6,555 nucleotides of DNA from an uncultured Caryophanales bacterium (GCA_946402785.1 CAMIXP010000074.1:1-6555), one strand, 5' to 3'; positions 1 through 6,533 are shown, counted from the first letter of the stretch. Notes: a model not told the origin generated them from the letters alone. Numbers and translations are program-made.

Positions 1-641
1 AGTTCATGATATTTTTCTAATGCATCTTTTCTGTCTCTTAATGCAAGAGAACGAGAAAATGCGAATGTTAGGTCTTTTGGATCTCCTAGTTTTTTCGTTA
101 CTAATTCTTCTATATCTTTTGTTGTGATTTCTTTTTCTTCTAATTTATAATCTTTTAGTTTATTCATTTCTGATTCGATTTTGGTGATATCTCCTAGACA
201 ATATTCATCTAATAGATTAATGGCTTTTTGATCCATTTTATATCCTTTAGATGCTTCTTTGATATAGTTTTTTGAAGATACTTCGATTGTTACTGTCTGA
301 CAGCGTTTTATAAGCTCTTTTGCGAGCTTTGTTGTATGATTAAGACTCTTACACTCAAAGATTAATAAATTGTCAGGAGAAGGGTTTTCTAGGTATTTAT
401 AGAGGTGATCTAAGCGAGACTTATCTTCTTCACTTAGATTTTCTATATTTCTGATAATGATTATTTTTTTACTACTTAGAAAACTATATGTATCTAAATC
501 TTCTAGTGCATTTTCTAGTGTATTTTCTTCTAAATCATAGATAGAGGTTGTTGCACTATCAAATTTTTCTTTTTGAATTATTTTTTTGATTTCATTTTCT
601 CTGGCGGTATAATCAATGGATTCTAGTAAATAACTAGTCAT
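1..641 (-). CDS. holA: DNA polymerase III subunit delta, HolA (5' part; cut by left edge)
   Basis: This is an open frame from an ATG at 641-639 to the window edge, giving about 213 residues of a protein that is normally about 340 residues long. It begins MTSYLLESIDYTARENEIKK, the usual start of the delta subunit. It then has FLSSKKIIIIRNIENL (about 54-69), YLENPSPDNLLIFE (about 83-96) and a lid-region segment LLDEYCLGDITKIESEMNKL (about 143-162), all at the places expected in HolA. Delta belongs to the clamp loader that opens the beta sliding clamp; it has an AAA+-like fold without a working Walker A, and none is seen here. The start overlaps the end of alaS by 8 nt (ATGACTAG), and the binding site AAAGGA at 655-650, 8 nt from the ATG, lies inside the last alaS codons, so translation is probably coupled. 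The C-terminal collar domain is outside the window. I recognised the family from sequence pattern only. Confidence 0.82.
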   Translation of the reverse strand, partial: MTSYLLESIDYTARENEIKKIIQKEKFDSATTSIYDLEENTLENALEDLDTYSFLSSKKIIIIRNIENLSEEDKSRLDHLYKYLENPSPDNLLIFECKSLNHTTKLAKELIKRCQTVTIEVSSKNYIKEASKGYKMDQKAINLLDEYCLGDITKIESEMNKLKDYKLEEKEITTKDIEELVTKKLGDPKDLTFAFSRSLALRDRKDALEKYHE

Positions 642-3324
642 TTTTAATTTCCTTTACTACTTGTTTTAGAAGTTCGTCTGCATCTTCTAGTGATGAAGTT
701 CCTCCTTGTGCGAAGGTTGGACTTCCTCCTCCTTTACCAGATGCGAATTCTGTAATCTTTTTCATGATGTATCCAGCATTGATATCTGAATTGCTTTTTG
801 CGATGAAATTCATACTTCCATCATCTTTTTGATTGATAAAGAAAATAAAACCATTCTTCATTTCATTCATTAAGGAATCAGCAATACTCTTTAAGATATT
901 GATATCTTTGTTGTTTACTGTCATCAAAATTGTTTCGATGTCTTTGATTACTTTAATGTGTTCTCTATAAATATCTAAGTTTTGAAGTGTACTCTTTTCT
1001 TTTAATTCATAGTATTTCTTTTCTAATTCTTTTTCTTCTTGATGAACATATTGAAGTTCATTTTTATTGAAGATAATATCTTTATAAGATGTTGGTTGAT
1101 CATTGTTGATATCTACTTCAAACTCTAATTTTAAACCATTATTTCTTGCTTCTTCTAAGATTTCTTTTGCTTTCATTAATAGTCTAATCTTTTCATCGGT
1201 ATATGGTTGAATGATATTATATAATGCTTCTTCAATACGATCTCCTGTAACAGCCTCAATTCGGTAAACATTACTTCCTTTGGATTCACAAGAAGTGATT
1301 GCTAGACGTTTAATATCTTTTGTATTTGTTGCATGTGTTCCACCACATAATTCGATTGATTTACCAATTTTAACAACTCTTACAGTATCTCCATATTTTT
1401 CACTAAATAGTGCCATAGCTCCTAATTGTTTTGCTTTATCAAGTGGCATGATTTCTGTAGATACAATTAAGTCTTCATGGATCATATTATTGGCAAATTC
1501 TTCTACTTCTAATAGTTTTTCATCAGTCATTTTACCAGCATACGTGAAGTCGAAACGTAGACGTTCATCATCTACATAACTTCCTGCTTGATGAATGGTA
1601 CTGGATACTACTTGTTGTAGAGAGTACTGAATAATATGTACACTAGAGTGGTTACATTCAATTTGTTTTCTTCTTTCTTTATCGATGACTAATTCTACTT
1701 CGTCTCCTACTGTAATTTCTCCATCTAATAATCTTACTTTATGAATATGTTGACCATGTGGTCCTTTAAATACATCTACGACTCTTGCTTTAAAGTTCTT
1801 TCCTAGAATCATTCCTGTATCGGATACTTGTCCACCTGATTCAGCATAGAAACAAGTTCTATCACATGATAGATACGTATCATGATCTGCATAGGTAATT
1901 CTTTCATCTTTTGTGAAGATTGCTTGTACTTTGCTTTTTAAGCGATAAATACCGTATACAAATTCAGATGGATCTGTATAGTCTAATAATACTTTTTTCT
2001 GAGATGCCATGGATGTTTTTGTTTTAGCATTTTTCTTTGCTAATTCTTTTTGCATATTCATGTATTTATCAAATTCTTCACGAGATACTCTTAATCCTTT
2101 TTCTTGTAGATATTCTTCTGTTAATTCAAATGGGAATCCATACGTATCATATAATTTGAATGCTTCTTCTCCGCTGATGGTTCCATCGTGAGAAGCCTCT
2201 ACTAATTCTTTTAGTCTTCTTTCTCCTGCTTCTAGGGTTTTTAAGAATAGTTTTTCTTCTTCTAGAACGGTTGCTTCTACTTGAGCTCTTTTTTCTTTTA
2301 AGTATGGATAAGCATCTGACATAACGTCTACTACGTCTGATACGATTTTATACATGAATGGGCATTCCATTCCAATATTCTTACCAAAACGAACACTACG
2401 TCTTAATAATCTTCTTAATACATATCCTCTTCCTACATTTTCAAAACATGCGCCATCTGCTAAAGCAAAGGTTATGGCACGAATATGGTCTGCAATAATT
2501 TTAAATTCTTTTTGACCAACATATTCAAATTTAGCTAACTCTTCAATATGTTTTACAATTGGTTTGAATAAGTCTGTTTCAAAGTTAGAATCTACATTTT
2601 GGAAGATACAGCACCATCTTTCTAGTCCTGCTCCTGTATCAATATTTTTACTTGGTAGTTCTTTATAATTCTTTCTTTCTACTCCTTCTTTGGAATTAAA
2701 TTGAGAGAAAACATTGTTCCAAATTTCTACATAACGTTCTTGATCTTCATCTTTTTTGAATTTTTCTAAAGCATCATGATTTGGATCATACTTTTCTCCT
2801 CTATCAAAGAAGATTTCAGAATCTGGTCCACAAGGTCCTTCTCCAATTTCCCAGAAGTTTTCTTCTAATGGGACAATGTGGTCTTCTGCAAGACCTACTT
2901 CCATCCATCTTTTTTTAGCATCTTCATCATCTGTATATACTGTTACATATAATAAATCTTTATCAATTCCAAAGTATTCTTCTGATGTTAATAATTCATA
3001 TGCAAAGGCAATTGCTTCATTTTTAAAATAATCACCTATAGAGAAATTACCCATCATTTCAAAGAATGTTTGGTGTCTTTTGGTTACTCCTACATTTTCA
3101 ATATCGTTTGTACGAATACATTTTTGAATATTAACGATTCTTCTTGAATCTGGTGTTTCTGATCCATCAAAGTATTTTTTTAAAGGGGTTACACCAGCAT
3201 TGATCCATAACAAGCTATCATCATTAATTGGTACTAATGGTGCACTTTCATAGATCTTATGTCCTTTCTTCGTAAAGAATCGAAACCATGTATTACGTAT
3301 GTCATCATGTGTCATATATTTCAT
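634..3324 (-). CDS. alaS: Alanyl-tRNA synthetase, full length (896 aa)
   Basis: AlaS is a cytoplasmic class II synthetase that attaches alanine to tRNA-Ala and hydrolyses mischarged Ser- or Gly-tRNA-Ala. All its domains are visible in order. The catalytic core comes first, with NIQKCIRTNDIENVG (65-79), GNFSIGDYFK (92-101), GPCGPDSEI (163-171) and class II motif 3 in GRGYVLRRLLRR (298-309). The tRNA-recognition region follows. The editing domain has FYAESGGQVSDTG (492-504), the zinc motifs HSSVH (559-563) and CGGTH (660-664), and GSYVDDERLRFDF (581-593). Last is a C-Ala domain ending in GKGGGSPTFAQGG (863-875). The four zinc ligands H, H, C and H are intact, so editing should work. The length is normal. 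The start at 3324 is chosen for AGGAGAG 8 nt upstream, which lies across the end of the preceding kinase gene; M4 would be too far from it. The core has TNDIENVG where many bacterial AlaS proteins have AGGKHNDLENVG, as in a subgroup found in Bacillota and Mollicutes. It lies 5 nt after the upstream gene and overlaps holA by 8 nt. Confidence 0.98.
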   Translation of the reverse strand: MKYMTHDDIRNTWFRFFTKKGHKIYESAPLVPINDDSLLWINAGVTPLKKYFDGSETPDSRRIVNIQKCIRTNDIENVGVTKRHQTFFEMMGNFSIGDYFKNEAIAFAYELLTSEEYFGIDKDLLYVTVYTDDEDAKKRWMEVGLAEDHIVPLEENFWEIGEGPCGPDSEIFFDRGEKYDPNHDALEKFKKDEDQERYVEIWNNVFSQFNSKEGVERKNYKELPSKNIDTGAGLERWCCIFQNVDSNFETDLFKPIVKHIEELAKFEYVGQKEFKIIADHIRAITFALADGACFENVGRGYVLRRLLRRSVRFGKNIGMECPFMYKIVSDVVDVMSDAYPYLKEKRAQVEATVLEEEKLFLKTLEAGERRLKELVEASHDGTISGEEAFKLYDTYGFPFELTEEYLQEKGLRVSREEFDKYMNMQKELAKKNAKTKTSMASQKKVLLDYTDPSEFVYGIYRLKSKVQAIFTKDERITYADHDTYLSCDRTCFYAESGGQVSDTGMILGKNFKARVVDVFKGPHGQHIHKVRLLDGEITVGDEVELVIDKERRKQIECNHSSVHIIQYSLQQVVSSTIHQAGSYVDDERLRFDFTYAGKMTDEKLLEVEEFANNMIHEDLIVSTEIMPLDKAKQLGAMALFSEKYGDTVRVVKIGKSIELCGGTHATNTKDIKRLAITSCESKGSNVYRIEAVTGDRIEEALYNIIQPYTDEKIRLLMKAKEILEEARNNGLKLEFEVDINNDQPTSYKDIIFNKNELQYVHQEEKELEKKYYELKEKSTLQNLDIYREHIKVIKDIETILMTVNNKDINILKSIADSLMNEMKNGFIFFINQKDDGSMNFIAKSNSDINAGYIMKKITEFASGKGGGSPTFAQGGTSSLEDADELLKQVVKEIKND

Positions 3325-3329
3325 AATAA

Positions 3330-3881
3330 TTACTCTCCTATGTCTTCTAGTATTTCTTTTAGTCTTTCAATGGCATCTTCTTTTGAACCATTATTTAAAA
3401 TATAATAATCTGCGAATGCGATTGGTCCACCTTTGAATAGATTTTCAATTTCTGATAAATCTCTATATTCAATTGCTTCTCTATCAAATGGACGATCAGG
3501 ACGTTCCGCGACTCTTGCATATCTTATTTCTTTGTCTGTTACAACACAAACTAATTTTAAGTTTGGATATCTTTCAATTAAGTATTTATATTCATACCAA
3601 GAATATAATCCATCTAATACTACATCATGGTCTTTTAATGCTTCTTTGATTTCAGGATCTAAGAATTTTGCATAACATTCTGGTCCATGTTCTGCTCTTA
3701 GTTTTTCTCGGAATTCTTTTTCACTCTTTCCATCTTCTGTTCTTTCAATTCCTTGTTCTTTCATTAACTTATAGGTGATTCCACCAAAGTAACATTTTAC
3801 CCATTTTTGTTCTTCTAAGTATTCTGTGATAACACTTTTACCGGTACCACTCATTCCTACTACTGCGATACATTTATGCAT
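3330..3881 (-). CDS. P-loop kinase, dephospho-CoA-kinase-like (substrate unknown)
   Basis: This is a 183-residue soluble P-loop protein. A clean Walker A, GMSGTGKS (9-16), follows a hydrophobic first strand. Further on are FREKLRAEHGPE (57-68), VVLDGLYSWYE (87-97, a strand ending in an acidic residue as in Walker B-like sites), and an arginine-rich lid segment RYARVAERPDR (120-130). The C-terminal part FADYYILNNGS (156-166) matches the usual 'D-x-x-I-x-N' ending of nucleotide and dephospho-CoA kinases. The pattern resembles dephospho-CoA kinase and the archaeal UPF0200-type kinases more than adenylate or thymidylate kinase, but the substrate cannot be read from sequence. The frame extends upstream to an ATG at 3908, but the ATG at 3881 is preferred: it has GGAGG 8 nt upstream and puts the P-loop at the expected distance from the N-terminus. 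The start overlaps the previous gene by 8 nt (ATGCATAA), and alaS follows after 5 nt, so the genes are co-transcribed and probably translationally coupled. Confidence 0.8.
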   Translation of the reverse strand: MHKCIAVVGMSGTGKSVITEYLEEQKWVKCYFGGITYKLMKEQGIERTEDGKSEKEFREKLRAEHGPECYAKFLDPEIKEALKDHDVVLDGLYSWYEYKYLIERYPNLKLVCVVTDKEIRYARVAERPDRPFDREAIEYRDLSEIENLFKGGPIAFADYYILNNGSKEDAIERLKEILEDIGE

Positions 3882-4431
3882 TATATCCACCTCCATAGTT
3901 CTCTTCATTTCTTACGATTTCAATCGCACTTGTTTTTAAATCATCGATTACTCGATTTTCTATAATATAATCAAAGTCTTCATATTGATCTAATTCTGTT
4001 TCTGTTACATGTTGTCTTTCTTCGTCTGTCATTTGATCTTCGTAATTCTTTCTTTCTAATTTGATAGTTACAACTTCTTCATATTTTTCTTTGATACTTT
4101 CAAATTCATGAATTAATCTTGCATCTGTAATAATAAAGGCATCAAAGAATTCACTTAAAATTTCGATATCTTCATATAATCTATTTAAAAGGAAATCTTT
4201 TTTACCAAGTTTTTGTTGGATAATTTCAATTCCCATTTTTTGTAAAAACTCTCTTGGTTTTGTATTTTCATTTCCGTCCCATTCAAAATAGTTTTTTGCA
4301 AATGCATATAATGGTTCTGTTATATGCATAACACATGGTTTATAACCATAGTCCTTTAATTGTTCTCTTAAATACTCTCCAAATGTATTTTTTCCTGTTT
4401 TCGCTTTACCACCTATCACAAATATTTTCAT
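3874..4431 (-). CDS. P-loop kinase, deoxynucleoside-monophosphate-kinase-like
   Basis: This is a 185-residue protein and the first gene after the T-box leader. The P-loop GGKAKTGKNT (7-16) has the 'GK-x-x-x-GK-D/N-T' form seen in phage-type deoxynucleotide monophosphate kinases and relatives, with Asn where ordinary Walker A motifs have Ser or Thr. Supporting motifs are PREFLQKMG (59-67, compare the 'R-x-x-LQ-x-xG' helix of that family), ITDARLIHEFE (100-110, the 'D-x-R-x-x-x-E' strand and helix), a charged lid region (126-140), TETELD (143-148) and FDYIIEN (153-159). By family this would phosphorylate a (d)NMP, but relatives with other substrates exist and I infer the activity only loosely. 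The start at 4431 has AAAGGAG (4445-4439) 7 nt upstream and lies 20 nt after the leader's U-tract. The gene ends in an 8-nt overlap with the next kinase. There are no signs of truncation or of foreign base composition. Confidence 0.78.
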   Translation of the reverse strand: MKIFVIGGKAKTGKNTFGEYLREQLKDYGYKPCVMHITEPLYAFAKNYFEWDGNENTKPREFLQKMGIEIIQQKLGKKDFLLNRLYEDIEILSEFFDAFIITDARLIHEFESIKEKYEEVVTIKLERKNYEDQMTDEERQHVTETELDQYEDFDYIIENRVIDDLKTSAIEIVRNEENYGGGYNA

Positions 4432-4451
4432 TTTTATTCTCCTTTCAAAAC

Positions 4452-4509
4452 AAATAAAAGACCAATCCTAGGAGGACAAAGTTGCCCGGTACCATCCTAG
4501 TTTGGTCTT
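4452..4509 (-). terminator. T-box intrinsic terminator (attenuator)
   Basis: The stem AAGACCAA (4509-4502) pairs with UUGGUCUU (4465-4458) and stacks through a small A/GA internal loop on CUAGGA/UCCUAG. It is followed by UUUUAUUU (4459-4452). It is a strong hairpin with a U-tract, 20 nt before the start of the first kinase. It should stop transcription when tRNA-Ala is charged, and it also serves as the only visible terminator for the AI-2E gene upstream. Confidence 0.82.
4466..4500 (-). promoter_or_regulatory. T-box antiterminator with UGGUACC bulge
   Basis: The lower helix CUAGGA (4500-4495) pairs with UCCUAG (about 4474-4469). Between them is the 7-nt bulge UGGUACC (4494-4488), which binds the tRNA NCCA end, followed by an upper helix GGGCA/UGUCC with an ACUU loop. 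This is the usual antiterminator shape of AGGG-UGGNACC-G...C-CCU, with AGGA/UCCU in place of AGGG/CCCU. The pairing is my hand fold. Confidence 0.75.
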
Positions 4510-4625
4510 GATTGTTATAACGGTATCCCGAGAAAACTCCAAAAGTAGCTTCTAATAAGATTATGTTTAACTTCCACCGAACGTTAACTCTCTATTCATA
4601 ATTACTTATTATACTCGTCTTTTAT

Positions 4626-5831
4626 CTATGCTTTCTTTTTTGCTTTTGTTTTTGTTTCTTTTTTTGCAACTGGTTGTTCTTCTTTTGTTTCTTCTTTCTT
4701 TCCAAATAACTTTAATTTTTCATTTAAGAAGATAACAAATACTTTTAGACATGCTATTACTGGTGTTGCAATAACCATACCTATAATACCAAAGAAATGT
4801 TGGAAAATCAATAGGCCTAGCATGATTGTTACTGGATGTAGTTTCATTGTATGACCCATAATTAATGGTTGATAGAAATTGTTTTCTAATAGTTGTACAA
4901 CAATGATTGATATTAATACACAAATTCCCGTAATTGGAGAAATGGTAAATCCAACGATAACGGCTGGAATTCCTCCAATATATGGTCCAAAGTATGGGAT
5001 AATATCGGTTACGGCACAGAATAATGCGAAGATAATTGGTGCTTCCATACCAGCTAATGTTAATCCAATAGATTGTGTAATAAATACTAAGAACATGATG
5101 ATTAATACTCCTTGAACATAGCTTCTTAGAGAGGTATTAATTCTACCTGTTAGATCATTATATCCTTCTACCCATTTTGCTGGAATTACATGTTTGATAC
5201 TATTATTTACTTTATCTAAGTCATATAGTAAGTAGAATCCTACCATTAAACCTAATACTACGTTTAATCCTCCACTTACAATTCCTTTACCAATATTTAA
5301 TACATATTTTGGTAAATCAGAAACGATTGCTAAACCATATTCTGTTGTGTATGACATAATTGTTTCTTTTAGTTCTGCTGTATTAATTAATTCTCCTGGA
5401 TCAATTTTTTGAATGATATGAAGGGTAAAGTTTGTTAGTTCTTCAAAGATACCAGGGGCAGCTACTACAAAGTCTTTTACTTGTGATACCAATGTTGGTA
5501 TAAATAAATAAGATATTGCAATCATACCACCTATGATTAATAGATATACAAAGATACATCCTACAATTCTTGGTATTCTTCTATTTTGTAGTTTGGTTAC
5601 TAATGGATCAAATAACCAAGCAATGATAAATCCAATAAATACAGGAGAGATAATAATTAATAATTCTTTGATGAATCCTAATATCTTCCATTCTTTAATT
5701 AGATAAGTACCTAATAAAACTAAGGCTACGATTGTCATAAAATAACCAATACTTAATATTTTGTTTCCTGTTCTAATGACACTATTAAGAGAGGTAATGT
5801 CTACTTCTTTCTCATTTGATTTGTGAAACAT
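4626..5831 (-). CDS. AI-2E family (YrrI/YtvI-like) membrane transporter
   Basis: This is a 401-residue multi-pass membrane protein of the AI-2E/UPF0118 family (PF01594). Hydrophobic segments lie at about 26-44, 55-75 and 88-112. A mainly polar region (113-180) follows, then segments at about 184-204, 240-258, 262-296, 300-318 and 333-367. The family signature is DIIPYFGPYIGGIPA (276-290), and PLIMG (322-326) is also typical. Members export varied small solutes or ions, and the AI-2 link applies to only some of them, so the substrate here is unknown. The end (377-401) is a Lys- and Glu-rich cytoplasmic tail that looks disordered. The start at 5831 has AAGGAG 8 nt upstream. In Bacillus subtilis a protein of this family, YrrI, is encoded next to alaS, so the location fits a conserved neighbourhood. 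No terminator follows before the T-box leader, and the last codons and stop overlap the 5' side of the leader, so its transcript probably runs into the attenuator. Confidence 0.9.
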   Translation of the reverse strand: MFHKSNEKEVDITSLNSVIRTGNKILSIGYFMTIVALVLLGTYLIKEWKILGFIKELLIIISPVFIGFIIAWLFDPLVTKLQNRRIPRIVGCIFVYLLIIGGMIAISYLFIPTLVSQVKDFVVAAPGIFEELTNFTLHIIQKIDPGELINTAELKETIMSYTTEYGLAIVSDLPKYVLNIGKGIVSGGLNVVLGLMVGFYLLYDLDKVNNSIKHVIPAKWVEGYNDLTGRINTSLRSYVQGVLIIMFLVFITQSIGLTLAGMEAPIIFALFCAVTDIIPYFGPYIGGIPAVIVGFTISPITGICVLISIIVVQLLENNFYQPLIMGHTMKLHPVTIMLGLLIFQHFFGIIGMVIATPVIACLKVFVIFLNEKLKLFGKKEETKEEQPVAKKETKTKAKKKA

Positions 5832-5854
5832 ATTCTCAACTCCTTATAGTAATC

Positions 5855-5863
5855 ATTATATCA
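5855..5863 (-). promoter_or_regulatory. Probable promoter of the AI-2E gene (extended -10)
   Basis: TGATATAAT on the minus strand is a perfect extended -10 (TG-n-TATAAT). It lies 23 nt before the ATG, with AAGGAG (5845-5840) between. The -35 region at about 5877-5883 reads TTTCAA and is a poor match, as is usual with an extended -10. The predicted 5' UTR is short, about 15-20 nt. Confidence 0.65.
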
Positions 5864-5917
5864 TGAAAAATGGTACTTGAAAGGGATAAACTTCTTTTTC
5901 TTTCAACTTTTTTATAT

Positions 5918-5923
5918 TATAAT
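5918..5923 (+). promoter_or_regulatory. Probable -10 of the yigZ-family gene
   Basis: TATAAT lies 16 nt before the preferred ATG at 5940, in a T-rich stretch. No good -35 is visible 16-18 nt upstream. Transcription would begin only about 10 nt before the start codon, leaving just enough room for GGTGATC (5931-5936 with the preceding G), which matches the 3' end of 16S rRNA. It is divergent from the AI-2E promoter, and the two -10 boxes are about 55 bp apart. Confidence 0.45.
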
Positions 5924-5939
5924 AATCTTGGTGATCGTT

Positions 5940-6515
5940 ATGAAAATGATTCATGAAATAACATCGAATGAAATTGTAATTAAGAATTCTCGTTTTATTT
6001 GTATTTTATTTCCTTTATTGGATGATAAAATTGATTCTTATCTTCAACAAGTAAAAGAAGAATATCCGAAAGCAACTCATTATTGTTATGCTTATCAATT
6101 TGATCAGATTAAACACTCTAGTGATGATGGAGAACCTGGTGGTACGGCTGGAATGCCTCTTTTAAATGTCTTAGAGAAAGAAGAACTCAATCATACACTT
6201 GTTGTTGTAGTTCGATACTTTGGTGGTATCAAACTTGGTGCTGGTGGACTTGTAAGAGCTTATACGAAGTCCCTTACGGAAACTTTAAAGATTAGCTTAT
6301 TTGATGAATTAGAAGATGGATATCAAATTCAAATTACTTTTCCTTATGAGGAAGAAAAAAATGTAAATTATCTTTTAGGAAATTCTTTGATTACCAAGAA
6401 AGATTATTTAGAAAACATTACTTATACTTGTTTTGTTAATTTTGATTTGTATGATAAGATCTTACCTTATCATCCACTAATTCTTGAAAAATGTATTATC
6501 AAAAAGACACCTTAA
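5940..6515 (+). CDS. YigZ/IMPACT family protein
   Basis: This 191-residue protein has the hallmarks of the YigZ (UPF0029, IMPACT N-terminal) family. NEIVIKNSRFIC (10-21) is followed by KATHYCYAY (44-52), SSDDGEPGGTAG (60-71) and RYFGGIKLGAGGLVRAY (92-108). A less conserved C-terminal part (about 125-191) corresponds to the small EF-G-like second domain. The length is slightly below the usual 200-210 residues. The cellular role of bacterial YigZ is not settled; the eukaryotic relative IMPACT affects the GCN2 kinase pathway. The frame is open back to a TTG at 5877, but those codons would encode an unlikely Phe/Ile-rich leader made from promoter DNA. The ATG at 5940 gives the usual family N-terminus and follows GGTGATC by 3 nt; ATG 5946 is a second possibility. 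It is a single gene with its own terminator. Confidence 0.93.
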   Translation: MKMIHEITSNEIVIKNSRFICILFPLLDDKIDSYLQQVKEEYPKATHYCYAYQFDQIKHSSDDGEPGGTAGMPLLNVLEKEELNHTLVVVVRYFGGIKLGAGGLVRAYTKSLTETLKISLFDELEDGYQIQITFPYEEEKNVNYLLGNSLITKKDYLENITYTCFVNFDLYDKILPYHPLILEKCIIKKTP

Positions 6516-6533
6516 TGGGTGTCTATTTTTTTT
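6505..6533 (+). terminator. Bidirectional intrinsic terminator after the yigZ-family gene
   Basis: The stem AGACACC (6505-6511) pairs with GGTGTCT (6518-6524) around a 6-nt loop and is followed by eight Ts (6526-6533). The gene's TAA stop (6513-6515) is in the loop, so the 5' arm is coding sequence. On the minus strand the same hairpin is followed by five Ts (6505-6501), so it could also end a convergent gene from the right. Confidence 0.88.

Larger units (their letters stand above)
4452..4636 (-). promoter_or_regulatory. T-box leader, alanine-specific (tRNA-Ala sensor)
   Basis: Read on the minus strand, this stretch folds as a T-box. Stem I has a base helix AGAAA (4636-4632) with UUUCU (4535-4531), then AAAAG (4623-4619) with CUUUU (4545-4541). 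Above these is a specifier loop with the conserved AGUA (4615-4612) on its 5' side and GAA-GCU-A on its 3' side. The helix above is AAUAAG/CUUAUU plus AUUAUG/CAUAAU (4610-4597 with 4565-4554). At the top are an AGAGAG segment and a GUUAAC/GUUAA helix capped by a GUUCGGUGGAA distal loop. The specifier is GCU (4549-4547), an alanine codon. The T-box bulge UGGUACC (4494-4488) has U at its variable position, which suits the A73 discriminator of tRNA-Ala. A short CGGGAUACCG hairpin (4530-4521) could be Stem III; there is no room for Stem II or the IIA/B pseudoknot. Uncharged tRNA-Ala should favour read-through into the kinase-kinase-alaS-holA genes. The 5' end lies inside the AI-2E gene. Confidence 0.92.

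Noticed and set aside
1280..1579. Plus-strand open frame opposite alaS (99 codons), and similar ones at 2009-2191, 3433-3675, 4879-5115 and minus 4720-4923
   Set aside because: They are antisense or out-of-frame shadows of strongly supported genes, with low-complexity or Ser-rich translations and no ribosome binding sites.
3882..3908. Upstream ATG at 3908 for the second kinase
   Set aside because: No ribosome binding site is seen, and it would overlap the previous gene by 35 nt and add nine residues before the P-loop strand; ATG 3881 has an ideal GGAGG.
4608..4613. Perfect TATAAT on the minus strand as the -10 of the T-box operon
   Set aside because: It lies in the specifier-loop side and upper helix of Stem I (AGUAUAAUAAG), whose pairing with 4554-4565 is well supported, and there is no -35 at 16-18 nt. 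It cannot be fully excluded, but it would remove half of the specifier loop.
4626..4700. Lys/Glu-rich end of the AI-2E protein as a frameshift or repeat artefact
   Set aside because: Charged disordered tails are common in this family, and the frame ends cleanly at TAG; no repeat unit is evident.
5877..5939. N-terminal hydrophobic extension of the yigZ-family protein from a TTG start
   Set aside because: The Phe/Ile-rich segment is a translation of T-rich promoter DNA, has no ribosome binding site, and is absent from the family; ATG 5940 gives the normal N-terminus.
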